DNA of 64,000 bases from Mycoplasma zalophi (GTDB taxonomy: Bacteria > Bacillota_I > Bacilli_A > Mycoplasmatales > Metamycoplasmataceae). Under the pieces are notes generated by a model, which saw only the letters and a program-made list of their open reading frames with translations, was not told where the DNA came from and did no database searches. Position numbers and translations under genes: made by a program. Below, one piece after another: positions 1 through 10,900 of the stretch; position 1 is the stretch's first letter; every line of letters starts with the position of its first letter. The DNA is taken from assembly GCF_018914005.1 (NCBI RefSeq), contig NZ_JAHMHI010000002.1, forward strand, positions 1-64,000, read 5' to 3'.

Positions 1-654
1 ATTTATAGTTTTCGACGAAAACACAGGGTACTTATATTTTTCAGATGGAAATTCTTTTAATTTATTAGTGTTTAAAACTTGTCCTCTTGTAATTTTAAAT
101 AGATTTTTCACCTTGTCTTGAAACCAAACGAAAGTGTTTTTTAGTAAAAATGCAGTTTTTTCGACATAAAAAAGTTGATTTTTTTGTCAAAATCACAAAC
201 GCTTTAACAAAGATACGTTTTCATTTATTACATTTAAAACAGTTGCAATTTTTATTTGTTCTTTTTCGTTATTTGTTAGGTAAATAATAGTTTCTTTTAA
301 TTGGCTAAAGTGTCTTTTATATCCTAATAAACCTACGTCTATTTTAGTTAAAGAATGATACAAAAAATCTCTGTCAACTTTTAATGTTTCAATAAGTTTT
401 ATGCCATCTGTTGCGATTAAAAAAGGAGAATTAGGTTTATATAGCGAAAAAGTATGATCACCAAACAGAATGAATTTTTTGTAATTTATTATAATATTTG
501 ATTCATTTGAATACCCTAAAATTGGATTATCGCCTTGTTGAATAACAGGGTATAAGTAACCAGTTATGTTTAGCGCTTTAAATTTATGTGTAGAGCGGGG
601 AATTATAACATTTTCCACTTTGTCTTGAAACCAAACGAGAGCAAAAAGACACAA
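1..654 (-). CDS. hsdS: Type I restriction specificity subunit (HsdS) fragment
   Basis: Partial gene that runs off the left edge (C-terminus missing). Reading TGA as Trp, it shows one target-recognition half ending in GYKRHFSQLKETIIYL and NEKEQIKIATVL, which matches the end of HsdS recognition domains. A linker follows, and then a second half begins with KITRGQVLNTNKL and KYPVFSSKT, a typical HsdS recognition-domain start. Each half is preceded by the same VWFQDKV segment. HsdS directs DNA binding of type I restriction-modification enzymes. There is no ATG: the frame is open back to 699, inside the end of pgk, and the first usable start is TTG at 652-654. It could therefore be a silent or recombined cassette rather than an expressed gene. 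No hsdM or hsdR is visible in the window. Confidence 0.72.
113..131. repeat. 19-bp direct repeat copy 1 inside hsdS
   Basis: The sequence ttgtcttgaaaccaaacga is repeated exactly at 620-638. The copies are 507 bp apart, a multiple of three, and encode the VWFQDK segment that precedes each recognition half. Confidence 0.9.
620..638. repeat. 19-bp direct repeat copy 2 inside hsdS
   Basis: Identical to 113-131 and in the same reading frame. It lies at the extreme 5' end of the hsdS fragment, where a normal gene start would be expected. Confidence 0.9.
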
Positions 655-676
655 AAAAACAGCATTAATAGCCGTT

Positions 677-1888
677 TTATTGTTTGTTTTTAATAATTTC
701 TAAACCTAGTAATGTTTTTCCTTGGATGTATTCTAAACTAGCTCCACCACCAGTACTAATAAATGAAAATTCTTTTTCAAGTCCTAAATTTTTGATTGCA
801 GCTGCGCTATCACCACCACCAACTACTGAAAAAGCATTTTTATTTAATGAAATAATTTTTGCAATTTCTTCTGTTCCATGTGAGTAATTTGAAAATTCAG
901 TCACTCCTAATGGTCCATTTCAGAAAATAGTTTCAGCTTCAAGTAAATATTTTTTAAATAATTCAACTGTTGCTGGACCTATATCCATACCCATGAAATC
1001 ACTGGGTATGTTTGGATTTTCTTTTGTTGTATATGTTGGGGTAGAATTACTAAAATCTTTTGATATAGCATTATCAATTGGAAGAATGATTTTATCTTTA
1101 TATTTTAAAAGTAAATTTTGAGCTAATTCAAGATAATCTTTTTCAAATAAACTTTGTCCAATTTTAAGTCCTTTTGATGCATTAAAAGTATATGCCATAC
1201 CGCCACCTATTAATAGATAGTCAGCTTTTTGTAATAATGCTTCTAGAACTTGAATTTTATCTGAAATTTTAGCACCACCAACAATCGCTACATAAGGTTT
1301 TTTTGGATTATTTAATTTAGATAAATTGGTTAATTCATCATCAACTAAAAAACCAATTGCTGATTCTTTTATGTATGTTGAAATACCTACATTCGAAGCA
1401 TGGGCACGATGAATTGCGCCATATGCATCATTTATAAATACATCACCTAAACCTGCTCAATATTGTGCTAATTCTTGATTATTTTTTGATTCTTTTTTGT
1501 CTTCTAAATCTTCAAATCTTGTATTTTCTAATAATAAAATTTCTTTGTTTTTTAAATTATAAACAGCGTCATTTACTTCTTTTCCTCTTGTTTTATTTAC
1601 AAAGAAAACATTCAAATCAGTTAATAATTTTTTAAGTTCTAAATAAACTGGATATAAAGATTTAGATTGCAAATCCTCTTTTGTTTTTATTCTTGATAAA
1701 TGAGATAATAAGATTAATTTTGCGTCTTGGTTTATTATGTATTTTATTGTTTTTAAGGCAGCAACAATTCTTGAATTATCAGCTACTTCATATTCATTTT
1801 TTTCATTTAGTTTTAATGGTGTATTAAAATCCACTCTTAAAATTACAATTTTATTTTTTAAATTAATATCTGTAATTTTTATTTTCAT
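677..1888 (-). CDS. pgk: Phosphoglycerate kinase
   Basis: Glycolytic enzyme that transfers phosphate from 1,3-bisphosphoglycerate to ADP in the cytosol. The 403-aa length is normal for the family. The N-terminal motif RVDFNTP and LLSHLSR (family form SHLGRP) are present, as are the C-terminal nucleotide-loop motifs [10 protein letters not shown] and [10 protein letters not shown]. The start is ATG at 1886-1888, with a GGGTAA-like weak ribosome site. A -10 box on the minus strand lies at 1954-1959. The coding region is interrupted only by TGA codons read as Trp. The hsdS fragment follows directly, with its open frame overlapping the pgk end. Confidence 0.95.
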
Positions 1889-1967
1889 TATTTACCCTTC
1901 TTGCTTTTAATTTGTGTTTTTTTAATTTAATTATTTAAATTATTTTATTTTCATTATAATTTAAAAT

Positions 1968-1973
1968 TATAAT
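1968..1973 (+). promoter_or_regulatory. -10 box TATAAT of the cdaA-mgtE operon
   Basis: TATAAT in the divergent pgk/2006 intergenic region. A GGGG-containing ribosome site follows at about 1997-2000, before the ATG at 2006. The opposite strand carries its own TATAAT at 1954-1959 for pgk. Confidence 0.55.
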
Positions 1974-2005
1974 AATAAGTACATATAAACAAAAAAGGGG
2001 AAATA

Positions 2006-2401
2006 ATGGGATTAAAAACAAGAGATTTACGTCAAAATAAAGATGCTATTGAAACAAGTATTACTCAACTTTTAAAAGATTTTGCTAAATTTAAAAAAGA
2101 ACCAAGATTTATAAATTATGATGACAATCATCTTTTAAGTATTTATAAAAATATTGTTTGAATGTCAGAAGTTGATCGAAAAACAATGAATAAATTAGAA
2201 GAAATTCAAAGAAGACAGAGAAATCAATATTTACAAAACAAAGCAAAAGAATATGAATACAAAAAATGAAGCGATGACCCTAATAGTACAAAAGTTAAAG
2301 AAATTCAACCGATATCAAGGTTGATAATTGCGGCTTCAGCAATTTCAGTAGTAATTTTTATTGCTTTACTTATTTTAGTATTTACTAAGTGAGTTGGATA
2401 A
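2006..2401 (+). CDS. Small membrane-anchored protein upstream of cdaA
   Basis: 131 aa, not recognised. The first 100 residues are charged and soluble-looking. One hydrophobic segment near the C-terminus (about residues 108-128, with IIAASAISVVIFIALL) predicts a tail anchor. Two TGA codons are read as Trp in the body and one lies near the end. It is the first gene of a tight run: the stop is six bases before the cdaA start, and mgtE follows. The position suggests a partner or regulator of the diadenylate cyclase, which is inference from neighbourhood only. The start ATG at 2006 has a purine-rich AAAAGGGGAAATA leader. Confidence 0.75.
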
Positions 2402-2407
2402 GATAAT

Positions 2408-2986
2408 ATGGAAAATAAATTATTATTGATAATTTTAGGTTTTATTGTTTTATTGTTTGTAATTGTTTTTATTCATTATTCAGTTTTATTTTATAAAAAC
2501 ATAATAAGATCAAGAAAACAAAAATTAAAAGTTTCAAAAAGTACCAAAATAAGATTAATTCACCAATTAAAAGAAAGTTTAAAATACTTATCTAAAAATA
2601 AAACTGGTGCGCTAATAACCATTGAAATGACTGATAAATTAGATAATTTAAGAACTGATGGAGTTATTATTGACGCAAATATTTCAAGTTCTTTAATAAT
2701 AAGTATTTTTAATAAAAATACCCCATTACATGATGGAGCTATTATTATCCGCGACAATAAAATAGTGTATGCTGCAACTTATTATAAAATAACTAAAAAA
2801 TCTATAGATAATAAATATGGCGCAAGACATCGTGCAGCAATTGGTATAAGTGAAATTTCAGATTCTATTACTTTGGTAGTAAGTGAAGAAAATGGAGCAA
2901 TAAGCCTTGTTAAAGGTGGTATGATAAGTCCTATTTTTACAGATAGATTACAAGAATCATTGGTAAATATATTTAAAGACTATTAA
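2408..2986 (+). CDS. cdaA: Diadenylate cyclase (c-di-AMP synthase, CdaA/CdaM type)
   Basis: Makes the second messenger c-di-AMP from two ATP at the membrane. 192 aa with a single N-terminal transmembrane helix (about residues 4-28), then a DAC domain. The DGA motif is at D109-A111 in LHDGAII, and the RHR motif is at R140-R142 in GARHRAA. Firmicute CdaA usually has three N-terminal helices, whereas the single-helix form is known from mycoplasma CdaM. It lies between a small membrane protein and mgtE, with short gaps, so co-transcription is likely. c-di-AMP is known to control ion and osmotic balance in relatives, which fits the mgtE neighbour. Confidence 0.93.
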   Translation: MENKLLLIILGFIVLLFVIVFIHYSVLFYKNIIRSRKQKLKVSKSTKIRLIHQLKESLKYLSKNKTGALITIEMTDKLDNLRTDGVIIDANISSSLIISIFNKNTPLHDGAIIIRDNKIVYAATYYKITKKSIDNKYGARHRAAIGISEISDSITLVVSEENGAISLVKGGMISPIFTDRLQESLVNIFKDY

Positions 2987-3002
2987 AAGAAAAGAGGCCA
3001 CT

Positions 3003-4433
3003 ATGAAAAATGAACTATCATTAACTCAACTTCGTAATGCCCTTCAATATAAAAATATTCATTTAATTCGAACATTTGTCGATGAAACACCTAATGCAAC
3101 AATAGCTGATACGATTGAACAATTAAATGAATATGAACGAGTGTTTTTCTTTCGAATAATTAAACCCAAAGATAGTGGGGAAATTTTTTCATATTTAGAA
3201 CATGATATTCAAGAATCAATTATTAAATCATTTACAGATAAAGAACTTGAATATATTTTAGATGATCTATATTTAGATGATATTGTTGATTTAATTGAAG
3301 AAATGCCTGCTAATATTTCTCAAAAAATTTTAAGTCATGTTAAAGATCAAGAAGACAGAAATAAGATTAATAAACTTTTAAAATACAACGATGATAGCGT
3401 CGGTTCAGTTATGAGTGTTGAGTTTATTAAATTAAACAAAGACATCACTTGTTCAAAAGCAATTGAGATTATTAGAAAAAAAAGAGAAGATGCTGAAGTA
3501 GTTCATTATTACATTGTAATTGATGATGATAACAAGTTAGCTGGTGTAACCACTTTAGAAGATATTGTTTTTGTTGATAGTAGAAGAGGTACATATATTT
3601 ATGAAATAATGGAACCAATTCAAAGTTTAAATGTTTTAGAAACAAAAGAACATGCAACTTTAATTTTTGCTGACCATGATATGTCAGTTCTACCAGTTGT
3701 AAATGATAAAAATGAGGTTTTGGGAATTGTTACTTCTGATGATGTTATTGACGTTTTACATGAAGAAGCAACAGAAGATATTTATAAAATGGCCGGAATT
3801 GAATCAGAAGAAGGTATTTCATATAATAAACCTAATATAAAATCAATTGTTAAGTCAAGAATCTTTTGATTAATTATTTTGATGTTAGGAAGTACCTTAA
3901 GTCAATTAGTTATTCAAATATTTCAGGCTCAAGTTGAAGGGGCGGGTTCTTTTCTTTCAGCCGCTATTAGTAGCGCAATAGTTGTTTCAATGGTTCCAGT
4001 TATAAGTGGTACTGCAGGAAACGCGGGAGCGCAAGCAGCAACTACTGTAACACGTGCACTTGCACTTCATGAAATAAAAGGTTCAAAATGAAAAGTAATA
4101 AGTAGTGAATTAAGAGCAGGAGCAATAATTGGATTAATATTATTTATCACAAATTTCATTAGATTGATTTTATATTTTACAGCAACTGGTAATTTACTTA
4201 TAAAAGCAGAACAAATTGGAATTATTCTAATGTGCTTGGTAAGTAGTTTATCAATGTTTTTAGCAGTTGTTTTTGCTAAATTTGTTGGTGCTGTAGTTCC
4301 TTTAGCTGCAAATAAATTAAAAAAGGATCCTGCAGTTATGTCAAGTCCTATTTTGGCAACATTAACAGATGCAACTTCTACTATTATCTTTTTTAGTCTT
4401 GCTATGTTGATTTTTCACATATTTTTTCACTAG
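3003..4433 (+). CDS. mgtE: Magnesium transporter MgtE
   Basis: 476-aa inner-membrane Mg2+ channel or transporter. An acidic helical MgtE-N domain fills about residues 1-125. Paired CBS domains follow (about 130-260, with motifs such as VVHYYIVIDDD and LPVVNDKNEVLGIV). A membrane domain runs from about 288 to the end, with the family-typical segments PVISGTAGNAGAQAAT and SPILATLTDAT. In known MgtE the N and CBS domains sense cytosolic Mg2+ and gate the pore. TGA codons at the domain junctions are Trp. The ribosome site AGAGG precedes the ATG by a few bases, 16 nt after cdaA. Confidence 0.94.
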
Positions 4434-4475
4434 TTTTTAATTGCAATTAAATTTAAAAAAAATTATTTTTTGTTG

Positions 4476-4481
4476 TATAAT
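4476..4481 (+). promoter_or_regulatory. -10 box of the structured RNA / surface operon leader
   Basis: A perfect TATAAT after a TTTTTTGTTG stretch. It predicts a transcription start near 4488. It is the only strong promoter-like element between mgtE and the lipoprotein gene at 4791. Confidence 0.6.
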
Positions 4482-4487
4482 ATTTTT

Positions 4488-4568
4488 ATGAAAAAAGTAC
4501 TACTTACAAATTCAATGATTATTATGGACAAGAACGGTATTGCATATTCTATGTGCGCATATCGTTAG
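4488..4568 (+). CDS. Possible 26-residue leaderless peptide
   Basis: Short frame MKKVLLTNSMIIM.. ending in CAYR and TAG. The ATG is 6 nt after TATAAT with no Shine-Dalgarno, the same geometry as several leaderless genes in this window. It lies at the 5' end of the structured RNA, and its stop falls just after the 4533-4566 hairpin. That would suit translation-coupled attenuation. It may equally be chance. Confidence 0.25.
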   Translation: MKKVLLTNSMIIMDKNGIAYSMCAYR

Positions 4569-4730
4569 TTTCATTATAAGTCTTGTTGTAAGTTTATATA
4601 TAACGGATTTATAAAGTAATAAAAGTCTGTTATGGTAAAAAAGTATATAGTTATTTAATTAAATATCATAAAAGATTTTTATTATTTATTAATAATTGCT
4701 ATATACCACCTCTTTTATGATGAATAAATA

Positions 4731-4769
4731 AAAGTTCTGTATGGTTTATAGCATACAGGGCTTTTTTCT
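4731..4769 (+). terminator. Intrinsic terminator before the lipoprotein gene
   Basis: The stem AAAGTTCTGTATG pairs with CATACAGGGCTTT (two G-U pairs), with an 8-nt loop, and is followed by a T-run at 4762-4767. The lipoprotein ribosome site GGAGAG lies only about 15 nt downstream. Confidence 0.75.
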
Positions 4770-4790
4770 ATAGAGAAAATGGAGAGATAA

Positions 4791-7700
4791 ATGAGAAAAA
4801 AAATATTAATATCTTCTTTAGTTCTTGCAACTATACCAGCTATAGCGGCAGTTTCATGTGCACCGCAAAACACAGAAACTAATGAAGAAAAAACAATTAA
4901 AGAATTAAAGGCTAAACTAGCAAAAATAAAAAAAGAGAACCAAACAGAAAAAGAACAAATTCAAGCACAATTAGATGCTTTAAGACAAAGATTAGAAACA
5001 ACAAATCAACAAAAAGATGAATCAGATCAAACTAAAACAAGATTAGAGCAAGAAATTGAAGAGCTACAAGAAAAAATTAATGAATTAGAAGCTAAGAGAG
5101 TTAAAAGAAATGATAAATCAGCTAAAAAATTCTTTGAACAAATAAGCGACTTTTTAGCAATTGATTTACCAAATGCAATTAAGCAACAAAACCCAAACTC
5201 TTACAATAGTAATAGAGATTTATTAGATGGTGTAACACAAAGTATCGAAAAATCAAAAGAAGAATTAAAGGATACACCAGAAGATTTTAGTAATTTATGA
5301 ACATGAGAAAATGCAATTTTATTCTCTTTAAATAGAGCTGATATTATTACTAAATTTATAGATGATCCTCAAAATCCTGTTACAGTTAATATTCCAAAAT
5401 TAACAGAAATGGATGATTTATTTGATTGAAGAATTAATGATATAGATAGAATAATGAGTCAAATAAGAACAAGTGACGCAACAGATAAAGAAGTATTACT
5501 TGCAGAATTCGAAGGATATAAAAAAGAATACCAAGATGCAAAAACAAATTCTTCACTACTTACACACCAAATAAGTAACTGACAAAAACTTGAAAAACAA
5601 GGTGAAGGAATAGCAAGTAAATTTATTGATTTTAGTTCAACAAACTATAGATCATTACTTCCTAAATTCAATATGCCAGATTTTAAAATTTCATTATTCC
5701 CTGTATATAGAAAAATTGTTGATGAAGAATTTAAAAAACAAACAAAAGATAAATTAGCTAAATTATTAGCAAATTACAAAACTTTTTTCAGTAAATCTGC
5801 AACTGATTTTATTACATCTGTAAGCTATCACAAACTACATGAAAAAGTAAAAGCTGAGTTACTAAAAATTTCTGCTGCTTTAGTGGATGATAATTTATCA
5901 TACTTTAATGAATTTGAACTTTGAGAAGATGTTGATAGATTTGTTTATGAAGCAAATAATACTTTACTTGAAGGATTCTTTGTGGATAATAAAGAATTAA
6001 AACAACAAATGGATGAAGAGGTTTCAAGAGAGTTTGATGTTAATACTATGAATTCTTTTGCAAAAATGTTTAAAAATAAATATGAATCAAAAACTAATGA
6101 ATATCATAATGATTATAACGAAAGTGATAACACATATTTATATAAAGATTTTTATACAACATATAGTACAACAATGCGAAACATAAAAAATATGCAACAT
6201 GATACATATATTGAATCTTTTGATCGTTATCAAGAATATTTAACAGTTAAAAAACAAATACAATTATCTGAATCATTAATTAATTTATTTAAAGATCTCG
6301 GTGAAAACTTAGATAGTCAAGAGTTAATTGATTTATTAAAATGAAACAACTCAGAAAAAATGGATAAATTGATTGATCAAACTAATAAAAACAAAGACAA
6401 TGATAAAAAATTATATAACGAGCAAAAAGTTGAAATAGATAAATTAATTGTAGATTACGATGAAACAACTGACCCTCATGAATTTATAAACACATTAGCC
6501 GCAACTTCTGGAGAAGTTTTAAATAATTTTACTCAAAACTTTAATGAAGAAGGTGATGAATTAGGTAAATGAGCATATATGTATACTACAACTTCACAAA
6601 TTTTAGAATTATTAAGAGAACACAATCAAAAAATTAATGATGCTAAAAACAATAGTGAATTATCAGAAGAAGAGCTTAAAGTAAAAATAAAAGAAATTAA
6701 TGCTAACGCTTTAGAAGTTAAAGCTAAAATGTTTAAAGTTGAATCTAATTCAAGCGACCCATTTGCATACCTTGTATTCAATAATGCATACTTTGATTTC
6801 CATTACACAAAAGATGATGAAACATATGTAAACGAATCTAAACCATTAACAGATCTTGAAGATTTATTTAAATATTTTAAAGATTATCAAAAAGGTTCTA
6901 AAGATAATCAAGAAATAAAAAATGATATGGATGCACAATTAACTTTAATTAATGGCAGCTTAAAAACACTTGAAGAAATATTTGAATATGGAAATCAATG
7001 ATCATCAATTGGTGATTATTATACAGATAGTGGAAATGCACTTCGTGAATTAAGAGAAAATTTAAGCGAAATATTAACTGAATATAAAGAAAAAGTTGAA
7101 GAATTAAAACAAGAATTGGAATCATCAGACAATGCTGATACAATAGAAAATAAAATTTCAGAATTATCAACAAAAGCTGAAGAGATATTAAGCAAATTTG
7201 GTAATAAAAATTTAGGGTTACCAACATTAACAAATGAATATCATTTAACACAACAAGATCGTGATACTCAAATTGAAACTTATGAAAATAGAAAAAGAAA
7301 AATAGCCAAAACAGCTAAATTAGTTCCAGGGCAAGAATTATTTGTTCTTTTACGTTACTGAAAAGACAATAAAAAAGCAGATTTTGAAAAAATTCTATTA
7401 CAAAAAGATGATTATCAAGATAAAGAACTTGCTAAGTTTTTAAATGATGAAAAAGATTCAGTTTCAAATAATTCAAGATTTAATTCTATAATATCAGTTG
7501 ATTCATCAACGGGTTCTTGAAGTGTTTCAAATGCAGAAACTGATGAAAAAGAACAAGAAGAAATAAACAAAATCTATGAACAATTCAAAGAATTAGAAAC
7601 TGCATATGCTGAAACTTTAATCGCATGATTAAATAGAACAAATGACTCTAATGTTGATGAATTAAAAACTAATTTAAAACAGAAAAGATCAGATTACTAT

Positions 7701-7895
7701 ACATTCTTAAATGGTCTAAAAGATAAGCATGTAATTTTAGAAAATAAATATATAAGATTTTCAGCAGACTTATACAACACAGATAAATCTGAACCAACTG
7801 AATATTTTGTAGCAGCTACTTTACTATCATTCTATGCAAAAATAGAATCTACTACAGAAATAATGCAAAATATATATGATAAATATATTAAATAA
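4791..7895 (+). CDS. Large coiled-coil surface lipoprotein
   Basis: 1034 aa, no known enzymatic motif recognised. The signal peptide ends in the lipobox AAVSC, so the predicted lipidated Cys is C23. A strongly charged coiled-coil follows at about residues 30-105 (repeated KELKAKL, LRQRLE and EIEELQ patterns). A long, helix-rich, acidic extracellular body runs to the end, with scattered TGA-coded Trp. No Pro- or Gly-rich repeats are seen. It is the first gene after the structured RNA and is followed after 18 nt by the giant PDxFFG protein and then the opp genes. A role as surface binding partner for that system is inference. Confidence 0.88.
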
Positions 7896-7913
7896 AAATA
7901 ATTAAGAGGCAAG

Positions 7914-10900
7914 ATGAAAGACAACCAGAAAAACCCAAAAAATAAAAAATCTTTCAATTGAAGAACACTTGTTTGGCCTAAGTATGTTACTTCTTTAGCA
8001 GTGATCGCGCTGGCTTCAGCAATAACAATTGGAATTATTAAATATAATTCAACAAAGCCACATTTAGCCCAAGGATACGATAATAATTTACTAAAAAATA
8101 AATTTGTTAATCCAAATGGAAATATTAATTTAGCAGATGGACCTAGATTAACATTTGTAAATAGTGAAAAAAATCATGAAATTGCTACATTTGATCCTTC
8201 TAAAGGAGAAGATGGAGAAGTATTTTACAATAATAATTGAATAGGTTACAATGACTTTTTAAAACAATTTTATGAAAAAAATCACTCAATGCCATTTTTA
8301 AATATTAAGTATGGAATGTTTGATTTTTACAATGAATATATTGAAGCAGTTAGTGCTAAAGATTTCTATGATTTTACTCAATGATTCATGAAAAATGTTT
8401 CATGAGGACCTGAAATTATTACATTAAAAGAATTTTCTATTGTTAAAGGGGTTGAACTTAATGGAAATAATATAACATTAGGTTCTCACTCTAATCAAGA
8501 TAAAGAATATACAACTATAAAATTCTTCCCTGATGCTTTCTTTGGTTCAATTCCATTACACAGTACTTTAAGCGGGGAAGGTAATGCAGCTGATTCATTA
8601 CTATATAGAGTAAATAAAAAGTTATTAACATTTCCTGAATTACAAAAATTTTTAGAAAATATTAATGAATACAATTCATTTACTAATATTTCTCAACAAA
8701 CATCTAATGCACAATCATTTAGAACATTAGCTGATAAAAGAGATTTAATTGGAAAAGAAGTTTTTGTTGTTAAAGGTAATTATCGTGAAAAAATTGAAAG
8801 TGAAGCATTTAGTACTTTAGAAAAAGATAGATTAAATGTTTCTTCAGATTATATTTCTCTAGTTGTTGCCAATACTCTAGAAGAAGCACAAACTAAATTT
8901 GCAGAATATGTTAAATCATATTCAAAAAATGATCCGTTTGAAACACTAAAAAATAGTGCTTCTTTTTCTTTTGAAAAGAAGACTATTGTCAATGCAATTA
9001 TAGAAAATGATGAAAAAACTTTATTAGATAAAATAAATGACAAATACTTAAAATTAATTTTTAATGATGGTAAAACTTTTATTTTATTTAACAGTATTGA
9101 TGAAGCACAATACAACGTTGAAATAGTTAATGGACAAATTACTAATGGTACAAGACCACAAAACACAGAAAGTATCCAACAAGCATTGGAACGTAATACA
9201 CGTGCTTTTGAAAACCTTTCAAGTGATATATCTTCAATTTATGCAAAGAATTTAACAAATAATATATATCTTCAACAAGATAAATTAGCTAAATTTATTG
9301 AATTTGTAAATCTTTTAAAAGAAAAAGACACAAAAGAAGTTCAAATTAATGAAACAAATAAATTAATTCAAAAAGGTGATGATAATCACAGAGAAGAATT
9401 AAATTTATATAAACAAGCTAAAGAAAGATCTCTTGAAGAAATTAATAAAGTAAATCAATCATTAAAAGAAAAGCAAAATAAAAAATCAGAATTAGAAGCA
9501 GAAATTGCTGCTGAAAATAATGAACAAACTAAAGAAAATAAAAATTACGAATTATTTAAATTAAATAAAGAAATTGAAGAATTAAACGCAAGAAAACAAG
9601 AATATGAGCAAGTTGTAACTACTTCAACCAGAAGAATTGAAACTCTAGAAAGTGAAATTCCTACAGACGAACAATTAAGAGAATATCACGCAAGAATTGC
9701 CGGGCTAAATCAAGAAATTCGCGCTTTAAATATCGAACAAAAAAGAGAAGAAATTTTATTAATTTTAAAAAGAGCATTTTTTGACTCCGAACAACTTGAT
9801 ACTTTAATTGATTTATATAAATTAAATGAAGAAATAGAAAATTCAGAATTTAAAGAACCAAAAACCGAATTTGATTCTATTGACCAAAAAGCAGATTACA
9901 TTAGAAATCTTTATAAATTTATTTTAGAAAATCGTGCTAAATATAATTTATATAGCAAAATTCTAAGTGGTGACGTGTATGCAAAAATCGAAAATGTAAA
10001 TGATGAATATCTTTTATATTCTTCAGATTTAGGTTATTTACCCGCTCAGTTAATTGCATTAGATGAATTAGTTAAAATTACAAAAAATTGAAGAATAAAC
10101 TGACGTGAATACTCAAATTTAAACGGATTCATTCGTTCACATAATGAAACAGTTTCAAATGGTTTTTATGTTTATTTACCAAATATAAACTCAATAAGAG
10201 AAGAATATCAGGGTAGTGAAACAGAAGTAAAACAACTTATTGATAAAGAAAATGCAAGATTAGATGAAATTTTAAAATCATTTGAAAATAATGAACAACT
10301 AAACCAACAAAAATCATCGATTTCATCACATTTAGAACAAGCAAATTACTCTTCATTAGTTAATGAATTTAAACAAGATATTCAAACACTTGATACACTA
10401 GCAACAAAATACAACAAAGATACTCAAGCATTTGTAAGAATAATGACTTTAAAATCATTTGTTGAATATGAAGATGATACAACCAAAGATAAAAAATACT
10501 ACAACGATATAAAAGATATAATTGAAAAAGACAGCGCTTTATCAAGTCACTGAAATGATTTTGATAGTGCAATAAATAATATTGATACATTAAGAAAAAT
10601 CACTCAAAACGAAAAAGAATCATATAAATTAAAAATTACATCTTTACTTCCAAAAATGTTTAATTTATATTCAGAAATTGTAAAAATAACTGCTACTCAA
10701 AAAACTGATATAGATGAATATACAAAAAATCAACTAAAACTATATAATCAACAAATTCAAGAAGTTCTTTCAAGTTTAGAAAATATTAATCTTTCAGATA
10801 ATAACAATATTTTAGTTTATGTAAATACATTAACAGAAGTTTCAACAAAGGCTATTAGTTTATTTGAAAATAGAGTAGATCAAACAAGCAAAAACTTAGA

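Larger units (their letters stand above)
4488..4769 (+). ncRNA. Structured RNA: candidate small RNA or attenuator leader
   Basis: This fills the 357-base gap between mgtE and the lipoprotein gene. It starts after TATAAT and ends in an intrinsic terminator. Complementary segments seen by eye: ACTTACAA 4502-4509 with TTGTAAGT 4586-4593; AACGGTAT..GC 4533-4543 with GC..ATATCGTT 4556-4566; ATAACGGA near 4600-4608 with TCTGTTAT near 4626-4633; GTATATAG 4643-4650 with CTATATAC 4699-4706; and ATCATAAAAGA 4665-4675 with TCTTTTATGAT near 4711-4721. The last two pairs interleave, so they form either a pseudoknot or alternative folds. No match to tmRNA, RNase P, SRP RNA, 6S or a known riboswitch class is recognised. 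The terminator ends about 20 nt before the next start, so it could also be the regulated leader of the lipoprotein-Opp block. Confidence 0.6.

Noticed and set aside
4436..4451. Palindrome TTTAATTG-CAATTAAA after mgtE as terminator
   Set aside because: It has no loop and no following T-run, so it does not meet the terminator pattern.
4434..4790. T-box, tmRNA, RNase P or SRP RNA in the mgtE-lipoprotein gap
   Set aside because: None of the diagnostic conserved sequences of those RNAs is present, and no aminoacyl-tRNA synthetase or amino-acid biosynthesis gene follows.
6949..7251. Leu/Ile-rich antisense frames that look like membrane proteins (also 10369-10590, 12301-12528, 3472-3657)
   Set aside because: They lie opposite clear coding sequence, lack ribosome sites, and arise from the complement of Asn/Lys/Glu-rich AT-rich genes.
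4791..7895. Apparent break-up of the lipoprotein (and of many other genes) into short frames
   Set aside because: Every break is TGA, in frame with the next piece. Reading TGA as Trp restores single genes of family length, so these are not pseudogenes.
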